From positions 1 to 64,000 of the forward strand of contig CANQVK010000005.1 in NCBI GenBank assembly GCA_947627275.1: 64,000 nt of DNA. The letters are read 5' to 3'. How positions within the stretch are numbered: the first letter of the stretch is position 1; every line of letters begins with the position of its first letter. This document shows, one piece after another, positions 50,391-58,766 of this stretch. Both the position numbers and the translations under genes were made by a program. The notes beneath the pieces were generated by a model. That model worked only from the letters and a program-made list of their open reading frames with translations, did not search any database and was not told the DNA's origin. The stretch is from an uncultured Ruminococcus sp. (GTDB lineage: Bacteria; Bacillota; Clostridia; Oscillospirales; Ruminococcaceae).

Positions 50391-51755
50391 ATGAACAGCA
50401 GATCAGCCGACCTGACGCAAGGACCTTTGCTAAAGCAGATCATATTCTATACCATACCGATAATACTTACGGGCATATTGCAGCTTTTATTCAATGCTGC
50501 TGATCTTGTAGTTGTCGGACAGTATTGCGGAAGCATTTCCGTAGGCGCAGTAGGAGCGACAGGTCCGGTCATCAATCTTATAACAAATTTGTTTATCGGT
50601 TTCTCGGTAGGCTCGGGAGTTTCAGTTGCGCACGGAATAGGGGCTGGGAAAGACGAGGACGTTCGCAGAGTGGTGCGTACATCTATACCGCTTGCGGCAA
50701 TATGCGGACTTATTCTGACCATAATAGGAATTGCCGGAGCGAAGTTTATTCTTCAGTTGATGGATACTCCAGACGACGCTATCGACTTGTCAGCCGCTTA
50801 CATGAGGATATATTTCTGCGGAATAGTTTCAAGTATGCTGTATAATTTCGGTTCTGCGATACTAAGGGCGGCAGGGGACACCAAGTCTCCCCTTATTTAT
50901 CTTACAGCGGCGGGAATACTTAACGTGATGCTCAATCTTCTTTTTGTAACCGTATTTAAAATGGACGTTGCGGGAGTTGCGCTCGCTACGGCATTATCGC
51001 AGACCGTATCAGCAGCGCTTATAATTCGTGCGCTCATGCGCCGTGACGATGCGTGCAAGCTGGAGTTAAAGAAAATGCACATATATAAACGGCAGCTTTT
51101 CAGGATAATGCAGATCGGTTTTCCTGCCGGCATACAAGGCTCTCTGTTCTCGATATCGAATGTTATCATACAGTCGTCGGTAAATTCATTCGGTTCTATA
51201 GCAATGTCTGGAAATGCTGCGGCACAAAATATCGAGGGTTTCGTTTACACCTCAATGAACTCGGTAAGTCAGTCCGCATTGAATTTTGCCGGACAGAATC
51301 ATGGCGCAGGCAAGTTCGACCGCATACGAAAAACTATGTTCATATGTCTTGGGTTTGTCCTGTGCATTGGCTTAGGTCTTGGACTTTCAGCGTATTTCTT
51401 TTCCAAACCGCTTTTGTCGATATATATTTCCGACTCTGCGGAGGCTATTGAATACGGTATCGTCCGTGTGCTTTACATCTGCGTGCCGTACTTTTTATGC
51501 GGTCTTATGGACGTATCAACGGGACTTCTCAGAGGACTGGGCAGCAGTATTCTCCCGATGATAATAACGATCGCAGGCGTATGCGGATTCAGAGTGCTGT
51601 GGATATGCACTGTTTTCAGGCTGCCGCAGTATCATTCTCTTGAGGTTCTGTATATCTCATACCTTATCTCGTGGGCTATGACATTTTTGGTGCAGATAAC
51701 TCTTTTTGTGATTCTGCTGAATATCAAAAAGAAAAAAGCGCGGTTACGGCAATAA
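50391..51755 (+). CDS. MATE family efflux transporter
   Basis: 12-TM; DLTQGPLLKQIIFYTIPIILTGILQLLFNAADLVVVGQYCG. Confidence 0.93.
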   Translation: MNSRSADLTQGPLLKQIIFYTIPIILTGILQLLFNAADLVVVGQYCGSISVGAVGATGPVINLITNLFIGFSVGSGVSVAHGIGAGKDEDVRRVVRTSIPLAAICGLILTIIGIAGAKFILQLMDTPDDAIDLSAAYMRIYFCGIVSSMLYNFGSAILRAAGDTKSPLIYLTAAGILNVMLNLLFVTVFKMDVAGVALATALSQTVSAALIIRALMRRDDACKLELKKMHIYKRQLFRIMQIGFPAGIQGSLFSISNVIIQSSVNSFGSIAMSGNAAAQNIEGFVYTSMNSVSQSALNFAGQNHGAGKFDRIRKTMFICLGFVLCIGLGLGLSAYFFSKPLLSIYISDSAEAIEYGIVRVLYICVPYFLCGLMDVSTGLLRGLGSSILPMIITIAGVCGFRVLWICTVFRLPQYHSLEVLYISYLISWAMTFLVQITLFVILLNIKKKKARLRQ

Positions 51756-51797
51756 CCCTTTTTCAGCTTCCGGCATACAATATGATATGATACTATA

Positions 51798-52069
51798 CAC
51801 GGAAATCAATTTTAAGGTTTACAGTAAATTTACGCAGAGGGACTCTGTCCCCCTGCACCCCCTGCCAAAGGGGTGACCCCTTTGGAATCTCTGTGGTCGT
51901 GAATTGGACTGTGGCAATCCCGAAATCAGCACGACGCTGTTAGTCTCCGTGATTACCACAGTCCAATTCACGAGAACGGACACCAAGAGATGCCTCTTTA
52001 ACAGAAGGTAAAGTGAAGCAATATCCGCTGTATAAATTTACTGTAAAACTTTAAAAATTGAATTACGTG
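51798..52069. repeat. Composite hairpin repeat, copy C
   Basis: Arms CACGGAAATCAATTTTAAGGTTTACAGTAAATTTACGCAG / CTGTATAAATTTACTGTAAAACTTTAAAAATTGAATTACGTG; GGGACTCTGTCCCCCTGCACCCCCTGCCAAAGGGGTGACCCCTTTGGAATCTCTGTG; perfect inner stem TCGTGAATTGGACTGTGG / CCACAGTCCAATTCACGA (51897-51973); ACCAAGAGATGCCTCTTTAACAGAAGGTAAAG. Confidence 0.8.
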
Positions 52070-52111
52070 TTATAGCGACCCAAAATCAAAATGCCGAAGG
52101 AGATATTTATC

Positions 52112-52435
52112 ATGGACGGATTAATTATAACGGCTGCTGTAATTCTTGCGGTCGTAGCCATTATCGAAATAGTAACGGTATTTTTCTCTCTGCCTGTTGA
52201 CAGCGCGCCGCCATACGTTACTGTACTGCCCGTTTTCGCCGACGATAAGCTTTTTGAAAGACGGCTTGAATATCTTATGCAGAAGGGCTGTGGAAGAAGA
52301 AGCGCAATACTGGTGAACTACACAGCAGATTCCCGTCAGACCGAGCTTTGCAGGCGATTTGTCCATGATAATCCCGATGCGGTCTTTATTTCTCATGAGG
52401 AGCTTGAAAACTTCTTTACAGGGATATTTTCATAA
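52112..52435 (+). CDS. Hypothetical protein with N-terminal TM
   Basis: MDGLIITAAVILAVVAIIEIVTVFFS...; AAGGAGAT RBS. Confidence 0.7.
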   Translation: MDGLIITAAVILAVVAIIEIVTVFFSLPVDSAPPYVTVLPVFADDKLFERRLEYLMQKGCGRRSAILVNYTADSRQTELCRRFVHDNPDAVFISHEELENFFTGIFS

Positions 52436-52448
52436 GGCAACCAAATAT

Positions 52449-52480
52449 AATCGGAGCAGGCAAGCGCAACTGCTCCGATT
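52449..52480. terminator. Rho-independent terminator
   Basis: AATCGGAGCAggcaagcgcaacTGCTCCGATTATTTT. Confidence 0.8.
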
Positions 52481-52584
52481 ATTTTGTTATTATTTTTAAA
52501 TAGAATTAAGACAAAAATTTCCAATGATTAGTTTCGGAAATATTGTCCATAATAATATCATCAAATTTTTTGGGAGATAATATT

Positions 52585-53358
52585 ATGGCATATAATAAGG
52601 TTGTGATTTCCGGAATAAATACATCTGAGCTTATCGTGCTTAAAGAGGAGGAGAAGATCAGGCTGCTTAAGGAGTACAAGGAAACGGGCAGCAAAGCCGC
52701 AAAGGACGCTCTTATCAACGGCAATCTGCGGCTTGTTCTCAGCGTGATACAGCGGTTTACAGGCAGGGGAGAGGACGTTGACGATCTCTTTCAGATAGGC
52801 GTAGTGGGACTTATCAAGGCAATAAATAACTTTGATTTAACAAAAGAGGTGCGATTCTCCACCTACTGCGTGCCTATGATAACGGGCGAGCTTAGACGGC
52901 ATCTTCGGGATTTCAGTCAAATAAAAGTCAGTCGTTCTCTCCGCGACCTTGCATACAAGGCTATACAGGCAAAGGAACGGCTTATACTGAAAAATCAGCG
53001 AGAACCCAATATTGAGGAAATTGCCAATGAAATAGGTGAAAAGCGTGCGGATGTGGTCATTGCGCTTGAAAGCATAAGCGACCCTATCTCGCTGTATGAG
53101 CCTGTTTATTCGGATTCTGATGATAACATGTATATCATGGATCAGATAGGCGATAAGAATGATGTGGACAGCTGGATGGGTTCTATTGCTATTCGGGACG
53201 CGATAAAGTCTCTCGGCGACCGTGAGCGGAATATCCTGTATCTGAGATTTTTGCAGGGCAAAACGCAGGTCGAAGTAGCTAATGAGATAGGAATATCTCA
53301 GGCGCAGGTATCGCGTCTTGAAAAAAGCGCAATAGCACGTATAAAGGACAGCGTATAG
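52585..53358 (+). CDS. sigG: RNA polymerase sporulation sigma factor SigG
   Basis: MAYNKVVISGINTSEL N-terminus; DVDDLFQIGVVGLIKAINNFDLTKEVRFSTYCVPMITGELRRHLRD; EIGISQAQVSRLEKSA. Confidence 0.93.
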   Translation: MAYNKVVISGINTSELIVLKEEEKIRLLKEYKETGSKAAKDALINGNLRLVLSVIQRFTGRGEDVDDLFQIGVVGLIKAINNFDLTKEVRFSTYCVPMITGELRRHLRDFSQIKVSRSLRDLAYKAIQAKERLILKNQREPNIEEIANEIGEKRADVVIALESISDPISLYEPVYSDSDDNMYIMDQIGDKNDVDSWMGSIAIRDAIKSLGDRERNILYLRFLQGKTQVEVANEIGISQAQVSRLEKSAIARIKDSV

Positions 53359-53364
53359 TTATAC

Positions 53365-53482
53365 CGCGCAAATCAATTTTGAGAAAAATTGTGATATTCC
53401 TGCTTTCGTAGGGACACGACACGCCGTGTCCCTACACATATACAATCTTGACAAATAAAATTTCAAAAATTGATTTGCGTGG
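53365..53482. mobile_element. MITE-like element (family V) with 9-bp TSD, at the sigG stop codon
   Basis: TIR GCGCAAATCAATTTTGA / TCAAAAATTGATTTGCGT; direct repeats TAGTTATAC at 53356-53364 and 53483-53491. Confidence 0.85.
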
Positions 53483-53561
53483 TAGTTATACTTCCCTCTA
53501 TTGCAAATTCCTTAAAAATATGTTATAATAAATATGTGTAGGAAAACACAATAATATTTTC

Positions 53562-53719
53562 TACTAAACGCTATAGCAAAACACGCAATAAATGACAAGC
53601 AGATTTTGCACATAGCAAGGCGGAGGACGCAGGAATACTGTCGTATGGCAAGGACGACAACGACGCTGTGTGTAAAATATGCTGTCAGATATGCGTGATT
53701 TGCTATAGAGTTTAGTATA
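53562..53719. mobile_element. MITE-like element, family I, copy 2
   Basis: TACTAAACGCTATAGC / GCTATAGAGTTTAGTATA; interior nearly identical to 47671-47830. Confidence 0.85.
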
Positions 53720-53724
53720 AGGAG

Positions 53725-54597
53725 ATGAAATGTTTGAAAGCAAGTAATTTTATAGCTTTGACGGCAGCAGGGATAATCAACGCCTTTGGGATAACTTTTT
53801 TCCTGTATCCCGTAAACTTATACGATTCGGGCATATCGGGAACGTCTATGCTTCTGGCTCAGATAACGCCGCCGACTTTATCGCTGTCGCTTTTTTTGAT
53901 CCTGCTGAATCTTCCGCTTTTTTTGTACGGCTATAAGAAAATGGGATTGCCGTTTACGATTTACTCCGTGTATTCGGTATTTATTTACTCTCTGACTTCG
54001 TGGCTGATAACGGACGTTTTTCCAGTAGATGTAAGTATTGCATCTCCGCTGGCTGAACAGGATCTTCTGCTTTGCGCAATATTCGGCGGATTGATCTCGG
54101 GTATCGGCAGCGGTCTTACTATACGTTTCGGCGGAGCGATAGACGGCATAGAAATACTTGCGGTATTGTTTGCTAAAAAACTGAGTTTATCTGTCGGAAT
54201 GTTCGTTATGGGATATAATGTTATCCTCTACATTGCGGCTGGATTTATAAAGTCAAGCTGGATCTTGCCGCTGTATTCAATAATTACATACGCTGCCGCC
54301 CTTAAAACGGTAGACTTCATAGCTTCTGGCTTGGATAAGGCAAAGTCGGCAATGATAATAACGAATAAGTCCGCTGAGATATGCGACGCATTATCGGCTG
54401 AATTTGGAAACGGAATAACCGTGATAGGCGCAAAGGGATATTATTCCGATAAGGAGAAAACTCTTATTTATTTTGTGGTAAATCGTTTTCAGATAAATAA
54501 GGTAAGAAACATAGTCCATGAACATGATCCTCATGCCTATGTAACTATTACGGAAGTATCCGATGTTCTTAGGACTGAGCAGTACAGCGAATCCTAA
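53725..54597 (+). CDS. YitT family membrane protein
   Basis: NAFGITFFLYPVNLYDSGISGTSMLLAQ...; C-terminal DUF2179-like; alternative start TTG at 53734 has better RBS spacing. Confidence 0.9.
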   Translation: MKCLKASNFIALTAAGIINAFGITFFLYPVNLYDSGISGTSMLLAQITPPTLSLSLFLILLNLPLFLYGYKKMGLPFTIYSVYSVFIYSLTSWLITDVFPVDVSIASPLAEQDLLLCAIFGGLISGIGSGLTIRFGGAIDGIEILAVLFAKKLSLSVGMFVMGYNVILYIAAGFIKSSWILPLYSIITYAAALKTVDFIASGLDKAKSAMIITNKSAEICDALSAEFGNGITVIGAKGYYSDKEKTLIYFVVNRFQINKVRNIVHEHDPHAYVTITEVSDVLRTEQYSES

Positions 54598-54702
54598 GAG
54601 TTTGTGTGCATTATAATCTGTTTATATCTTGAATCTTAAGAGATTATAGTTAATATGTATATTTAGTTTTCCGAAATCATTAAATCTGAATGCTTTAGTT
54701 AA

Positions 54703-54731
54703 TTGACAGTTAAAAAAATGAGTAGTATAAT
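54703..54731 (+). promoter_or_regulatory. Sigma-A-like promoter of the metalloprotease gene
   Basis: TTGACA-N17-TATAAT. Confidence 0.75.
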
Positions 54732-54783
54732 ACAAATAACAGATTATCGAAATCGCCATAAATCATCGGAAAGGAATTTAATT

Positions 54784-56244
54784 ATGTTCGGAAAATATTT
54801 AAAGGGCATAGGCGCAGCAGCAATGAGCACAGCGGTTTTATGCTCGGCTCTTACAGCGTTTACACCGTCAGCTACGGATAATACGGCGGTAATTTCGGCA
54901 AGCGCTGCGGAAAATCTCACTATAGGGGATTTCCCCGAGGAGTACAGGGACGCCGCCGACTGGATATGGAACAACCGTATCGTAAGAGAGCAGTCCACCG
55001 CACGCCACAATACGATTTTTGACCAGATCATTGCAGGCAATGGAACTATCAATTATGTGGTAAGGTGGCAATCCTATAAAACAATAACCTATGAGCAGCG
55101 AAAACAGTTTGAAACGCTTGTCAGCGACAGTATCAACGCATGGACAAAGTGGCTTGTCGGATATGAAAACTGGCCATATGACCATATAGACGTTAAAATT
55201 GTCGGTTGGGCTGTTATTGATAAGAATTGTCTGCTTGACCTTCATGATGACGAGGTCGTTTACACCGATACGGAATTTTATGATTCCCGGAATGATACCT
55301 CCAACGGATATGAAACGATCCCTGACAGGCTGCCGAATGCGCCGTCCGCGATCTCACGTTTCGATCATTTTGCCGATACGTCGTATCAGTATCCGGGAGG
55401 ACTTGATAAGCGTTTTGATATGTATTTATGGGCAACTCAGGGCTTCCCGTCAATAGGCGGCTGCGGAGGCGACTGGGGTCAGAGACTTTCCGATGACGCC
55501 TACCTGAATATGCTTGACGGTACGGGACTTCACGTTCTCGAACATGAGCTTGGACACGGATTCGGTATGACCGATTTTTACGGCGGCGAGGGAGAACTCG
55601 ACGGATTCCCTCCCGGAGGATTCCCCGGCGGAGAAAATTCGCTTATGATGGCAGGGTCTGCGGCGAAAATTACAGATTTTGACGGCTGGATGCTGAGATA
55701 TATGTGGTCGCATATAAAGGACGAGGAGGGACGTTTTGTTATTGAAGCTCCGATAGCTCCGCCAACTACCGAGCCGTCTGCAACCGAACCTTCAACAGAC
55801 GCTCCTACAGTTCCCGTTGTTCCGACAGAGGCGGTTCTGACCGAAACCTTTGACGACGCTATTACCGAAGCAGGGGACGGATATATCGTATTTGCCGACC
55901 ACGGAAGATTCAGCTACAGCGATAATTACTATGGGTCGGACGAATCAAAGAATTTTGCTAATTATGAGGTCGGCGACGTTGTGTCGGTAACGTTCAGCTA
56001 CAAGGAGAATTCCCGTGAGATCGTAAGTATGGATTCGCTCACGCTTCTTGAAAATATAAGAAAGGAAAAGGGCGATGTCAACCTTGACGGCGAAATCGGC
56101 GTATCAGATCTTGTTTTGCTGAGCGATCATCTTTTGGGCGGAAAAATGTTTACGGAGGAGCAATGTTCCGCTGCCGACATTATTGCGGACGGAGCTGTTG
56201 ACGTATTTGACTTGACAGCGCTCAGAAAAATGCTAATATCATGA
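54784..56244 (+). CDS. Secreted M6-like zinc metalloprotease with C-terminal dockerin
   Basis: Signal peptide; HELGHGFGMTDFYGG; Met-turn-like NSLMMAG; dockerin GDVNLDGEIGVSDLVLLSDHLLGG...ADIIADGAVDVFDLTALRKMLIS. Confidence 0.85.
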   Translation: MFGKYLKGIGAAAMSTAVLCSALTAFTPSATDNTAVISASAAENLTIGDFPEEYRDAADWIWNNRIVREQSTARHNTIFDQIIAGNGTINYVVRWQSYKTITYEQRKQFETLVSDSINAWTKWLVGYENWPYDHIDVKIVGWAVIDKNCLLDLHDDEVVYTDTEFYDSRNDTSNGYETIPDRLPNAPSAISRFDHFADTSYQYPGGLDKRFDMYLWATQGFPSIGGCGGDWGQRLSDDAYLNMLDGTGLHVLEHELGHGFGMTDFYGGEGELDGFPPGGFPGGENSLMMAGSAAKITDFDGWMLRYMWSHIKDEEGRFVIEAPIAPPTTEPSATEPSTDAPTVPVVPTEAVLTETFDDAITEAGDGYIVFADHGRFSYSDNYYGSDESKNFANYEVGDVVSVTFSYKENSREIVSMDSLTLLENIRKEKGDVNLDGEIGVSDLVLLSDHLLGGKMFTEEQCSAADIIADGAVDVFDLTALRKMLIS

Positions 56245-56254
56245 ACTTATTTTG

Positions 56255-56302
56255 GAGCTTGTTCAGTATCTCCTCACGCACGCCGAGATACTGAACAGGC
56301 TC
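56255..56302. repeat. Palindromic repeat (REP-like), 3' side of cobO
   Basis: GAGCTTGTTCAGTATCTC..GAGATACTGAACAGGCTC. Confidence 0.8.
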
Positions 56303-56824
56303 TCAATATTCTATCCCTTTTCTTGCGTTGATACCTTTTGTGTACGGGTGTTTTAAGGCATTTATTTCGCTTATATAATCAGCTGCTGCGAGAAATTTTT
56401 CTTCGGGGTCACGTCCCGTGAGAACAAGCTCGCAGCTTTTTTCTTTTTCAAAGACGATTTTTTCCGCGAGACTTCGGTCAACCAGACCGTAATTATATGC
56501 GCAGAAAAATTCGTCTATAATAAGCATATCGAACTTATGCTCTTTCATCTGTTCGTATGCGTTTCTTAGGAGAGCGTTGTGACAGTCGGCGATCTCGATT
56601 TTGTCGCTTTCGTTCATTGTGAAAGTGAAGCCGAAGTCTTTCGTGAGCCTGTCTACGGAAATATTCGGTATCATTTTGAGGCTTGCAAGCTCGGAAGTTT
56701 CTGCGCCTTTCATAAGCTGTACGATATGAACTTTCATATCCGCACCTGCCGCCCTTATCGCAAGACCGAGAGCAGACGTGGTTTTTCCCTTGCCGTTTCC
56801 GCAGTATATATGCGTAAATCCCAT
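56303..56824 (-). CDS. cobO: Cob(I)yrinic acid a,c-diamide adenosyltransferase
   Basis: YCGNGKGKTTSALGLAIRAAG, LIIDEFFCAYNYGL, VLTGRDPEEKFLAAADYISEINALKHPYTKGINARKGIEY. Confidence 0.94.
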   Translation of the reverse strand: MGFTHIYCGNGKGKTTSALGLAIRAAGADMKVHIVQLMKGAETSELASLKMIPNISVDRLTKDFGFTFTMNESDKIEIADCHNALLRNAYEQMKEHKFDMLIIDEFFCAYNYGLVDRSLAEKIVFEKEKSCELVLTGRDPEEKFLAAADYISEINALKHPYTKGINARKGIEY

Positions 56825-56863
56825 GATAATTCTCCTTTGTTAGTCTTTTTGATCAGAAATTAA

Positions 56864-56909
56864 GAGCCTGTTCAGTATCTCCTCACACGCTGAGATACTA
56901 AACAGGCTC
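56864..56909. repeat. Palindromic repeat (REP-like), 5' side of cobO
   Basis: GAGCCTGTTCAGTATCTC..GAGATACTAAACAGGCTC. Confidence 0.8.
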
Positions 56910-56935
56910 TATGCTCGTTATTAATAGACCTCCTC

Positions 56936-57081
56936 GGAAACTAACGCACACCGTCTGACAAATCTTTTGCCATATGGCTGCGTTATCCTCCTCAGAGGGC
57001 GTCAGCCCGCTTTCGTCGTCTGCCTTGCCATATGACAAAATCTTTAGTCATACGGCTGCACTTTAGTTCCCGAGGAGGTCT
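56936..57081. mobile_element. MITE-like element, family III
   Basis: TIR AGACCTCCTCGGAAACTAA / TTAGTTCCCGAGGAGGTCT, 146 bp, ends inside the htrA stop codon. Confidence 0.75.
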
Positions 57082-58513
57082 AATCTTTTGGAGCTTCGGT
57101 TTTGCCTTCGGATTGTTCGGGATTCATTTCATCGTGCGCTTCCTGTAGTACAAGAGGAATATCAAGATCCTGACCGTTGCGGTATATTTTAAGAGTTACG
57201 GTATCTCCTGCCTTGAACTGATTTTTGATATTATTCAGTTCGTCTGCGGTAGCAACAGCTTCATCGTTTATTCCGATTATAACGTCGCCCTCTTTAATGC
57301 CTGCTTCTTCGGCAGCACCGCCCTCGGCTACCATACGGACATAGATTCCCATAGGAAGTCCGAGATAGCTTGAATAGGTTTCGGTAATATCAACAGTGGA
57401 AACGCCTATCTGAGGTCTGCCCGAAACGTAGCCCTTGTTAATAAGGTCGTCAATGATAGCCTTTGCGTCGTTTATCGGGATAGCAAATCCAAGACCCTCG
57501 ACGGAAGCCGTACCGTAGCTTGACGACATTTTCGCCGAATTTATACCGATGACCTGACCGCAGCTGTTGAGCAGCGGACCGCCCGAGTTGCCCGAATTAA
57601 TGGCGGCGTCGGTCTGAATAAGCGTCATATTTTTTTCGTTAATTGAGATCTGACGGTTGAGAGCTGAAACAATACCGCTTGTGACAGAGCCGAAAAGCTC
57701 GAAGCCGAGAGGATTTCCGACGGCAATAACGACTTCGCCGACACGCAGTTCGTCGCTGTTTCCGAAGGTTGCGGGAGTAAAGCCCGAAGCGTCTATTTTC
57801 AGCACGGCGAGGTCTGTTTCAACATCGAAGGCGATGATTTTCGCATCGTATTCTTTTTCATCGCTGAAAAGGACGGATACTTCCTTAGCTTCGCCGGCGT
57901 CATATTCTTCGGAATAAACTACGTGAGCGTTTGTGACGATGTAGCCGTCCTCGGTCATAACGATACCCGTTCCCGTTCCGACCATTTCACGAGTTTCGGG
58001 CTGACTTTGGAAACCCCAGCCCCACGGCGAAATAGTGTTTGAATTATTGTAGGTCACCTCAAAGGTAGATGAAACGCCTACAACTGACGGCATAATTTCA
58101 TCGACTATATCGGGGAGATATTTTGCGTCTGTTCGTGAAGCAATATCAAACAGTCCCGGGAGGTTCTGCGGTTCGGGAACAGACGGAGTATTTTCGGAGT
58201 TGGATTTGGAGGCGCTTACAGAATCGGAGGATTCTTCCCTGTTGCTTTTTTCAGATTCATCGGTAAGCTTTATATTGCTGTCGTCCATAAAGCGATAGAG
58301 CTGTATTCCTCCTGCGCAGCCTATGCCGACGGAAAGGATAAGGGCTATGGCTTTCAGGGCAGAATGGCTTTTGGGCTTTTTAGGCTTCTGCGGCGGTGTA
58401 TTACCCGAATAATAGGAAAAATTTCCTTCGGACTGATTATATTCATCGCCGTTATTTTTATCATTGTTATAATTATTATACATATCCGACATATGCGTTA
58501 CCTCGTTTCGCAT
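57080..58513 (-). CDS. htrA: HtrA/DegP-like S1C serine protease with PDZ domain, membrane-anchored
   Basis: GTGTGIVMTEDGYIVTNAHVV, IQTDAAINSGNSGGPLLNSCGQVIGINSAKM, PDZ GIKEGDVIIGINDEAV. Confidence 0.94.
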   Translation of the reverse strand: MRNEVTHMSDMYNNYNNDKNNGDEYNQSEGNFSYYSGNTPPQKPKKPKSHSALKAIALILSVGIGCAGGIQLYRFMDDSNIKLTDESEKSNREESSDSVSASKSNSENTPSVPEPQNLPGLFDIASRTDAKYLPDIVDEIMPSVVGVSSTFEVTYNNSNTISPWGWGFQSQPETREMVGTGTGIVMTEDGYIVTNAHVVYSEEYDAGEAKEVSVLFSDEKEYDAKIIAFDVETDLAVLKIDASGFTPATFGNSDELRVGEVVIAVGNPLGFELFGSVTSGIVSALNRQISINEKNMTLIQTDAAINSGNSGGPLLNSCGQVIGINSAKMSSSYGTASVEGLGFAIPINDAKAIIDDLINKGYVSGRPQIGVSTVDITETYSSYLGLPMGIYVRMVAEGGAAEEAGIKEGDVIIGINDEAVATADELNNIKNQFKAGDTVTLKIYRNGQDLDIPLVLQEAHDEMNPEQSEGKTEAPKD

Positions 58514-58584
58514 TTCATTACATTATATATTATAAGCAGTTATGTGATAATTATATGATAACCTACGGAAAAAATAAAATAAAA

Positions 58585-58756
58585 ATGCGCCATGCTAATA
58601 CTAATCTCTGACCGAACTGATGAAAATCTTCACCGCCATCCACTCGCTGCTTGTTGTCAAAACCTCTTGGAGGGATTTTTCCTAAATCAGCAAGCGCCTG
58701 TCAGCAAATCTTTTCATCAAACCGATCAGAGATTAGTATGAAAAAACACGGCGCAT
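58585..58756 (-). terminator. Terminator hairpin split by an inserted MITE
   Basis: Minus strand ATGCGCC (58756-58750) ... GGCGCAT (58591-58585) followed by TTTTTATTTT; family IV element lies in the loop. Confidence 0.6.
58598..58739. mobile_element. MITE-like element, family IV
   Basis: TIR ATACTAATCTCTGACCGAACTGATGAAAATCTT / AAATCTTTTCATCAAACCGATCAGAGATTAGTAT. Confidence 0.75.
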
Positions 58757-58766
58757 CTTAAAATTT

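Noticed and set aside
20950-53440. GGGACACGGCGTGCCGTGTCC palindromes (about 20953, 32236, 53410) as transcription-factor operators
   Set aside because: They sit inside family V MITEs or remnants, so co-occurrence is explained by element copying; regulation not excluded but unsupported.
54703-54783. Upstream start for the metalloprotease
   Set aside because: Overlaps the TTGACA-N17-TATAAT promoter; the signal peptide begins at 54784.
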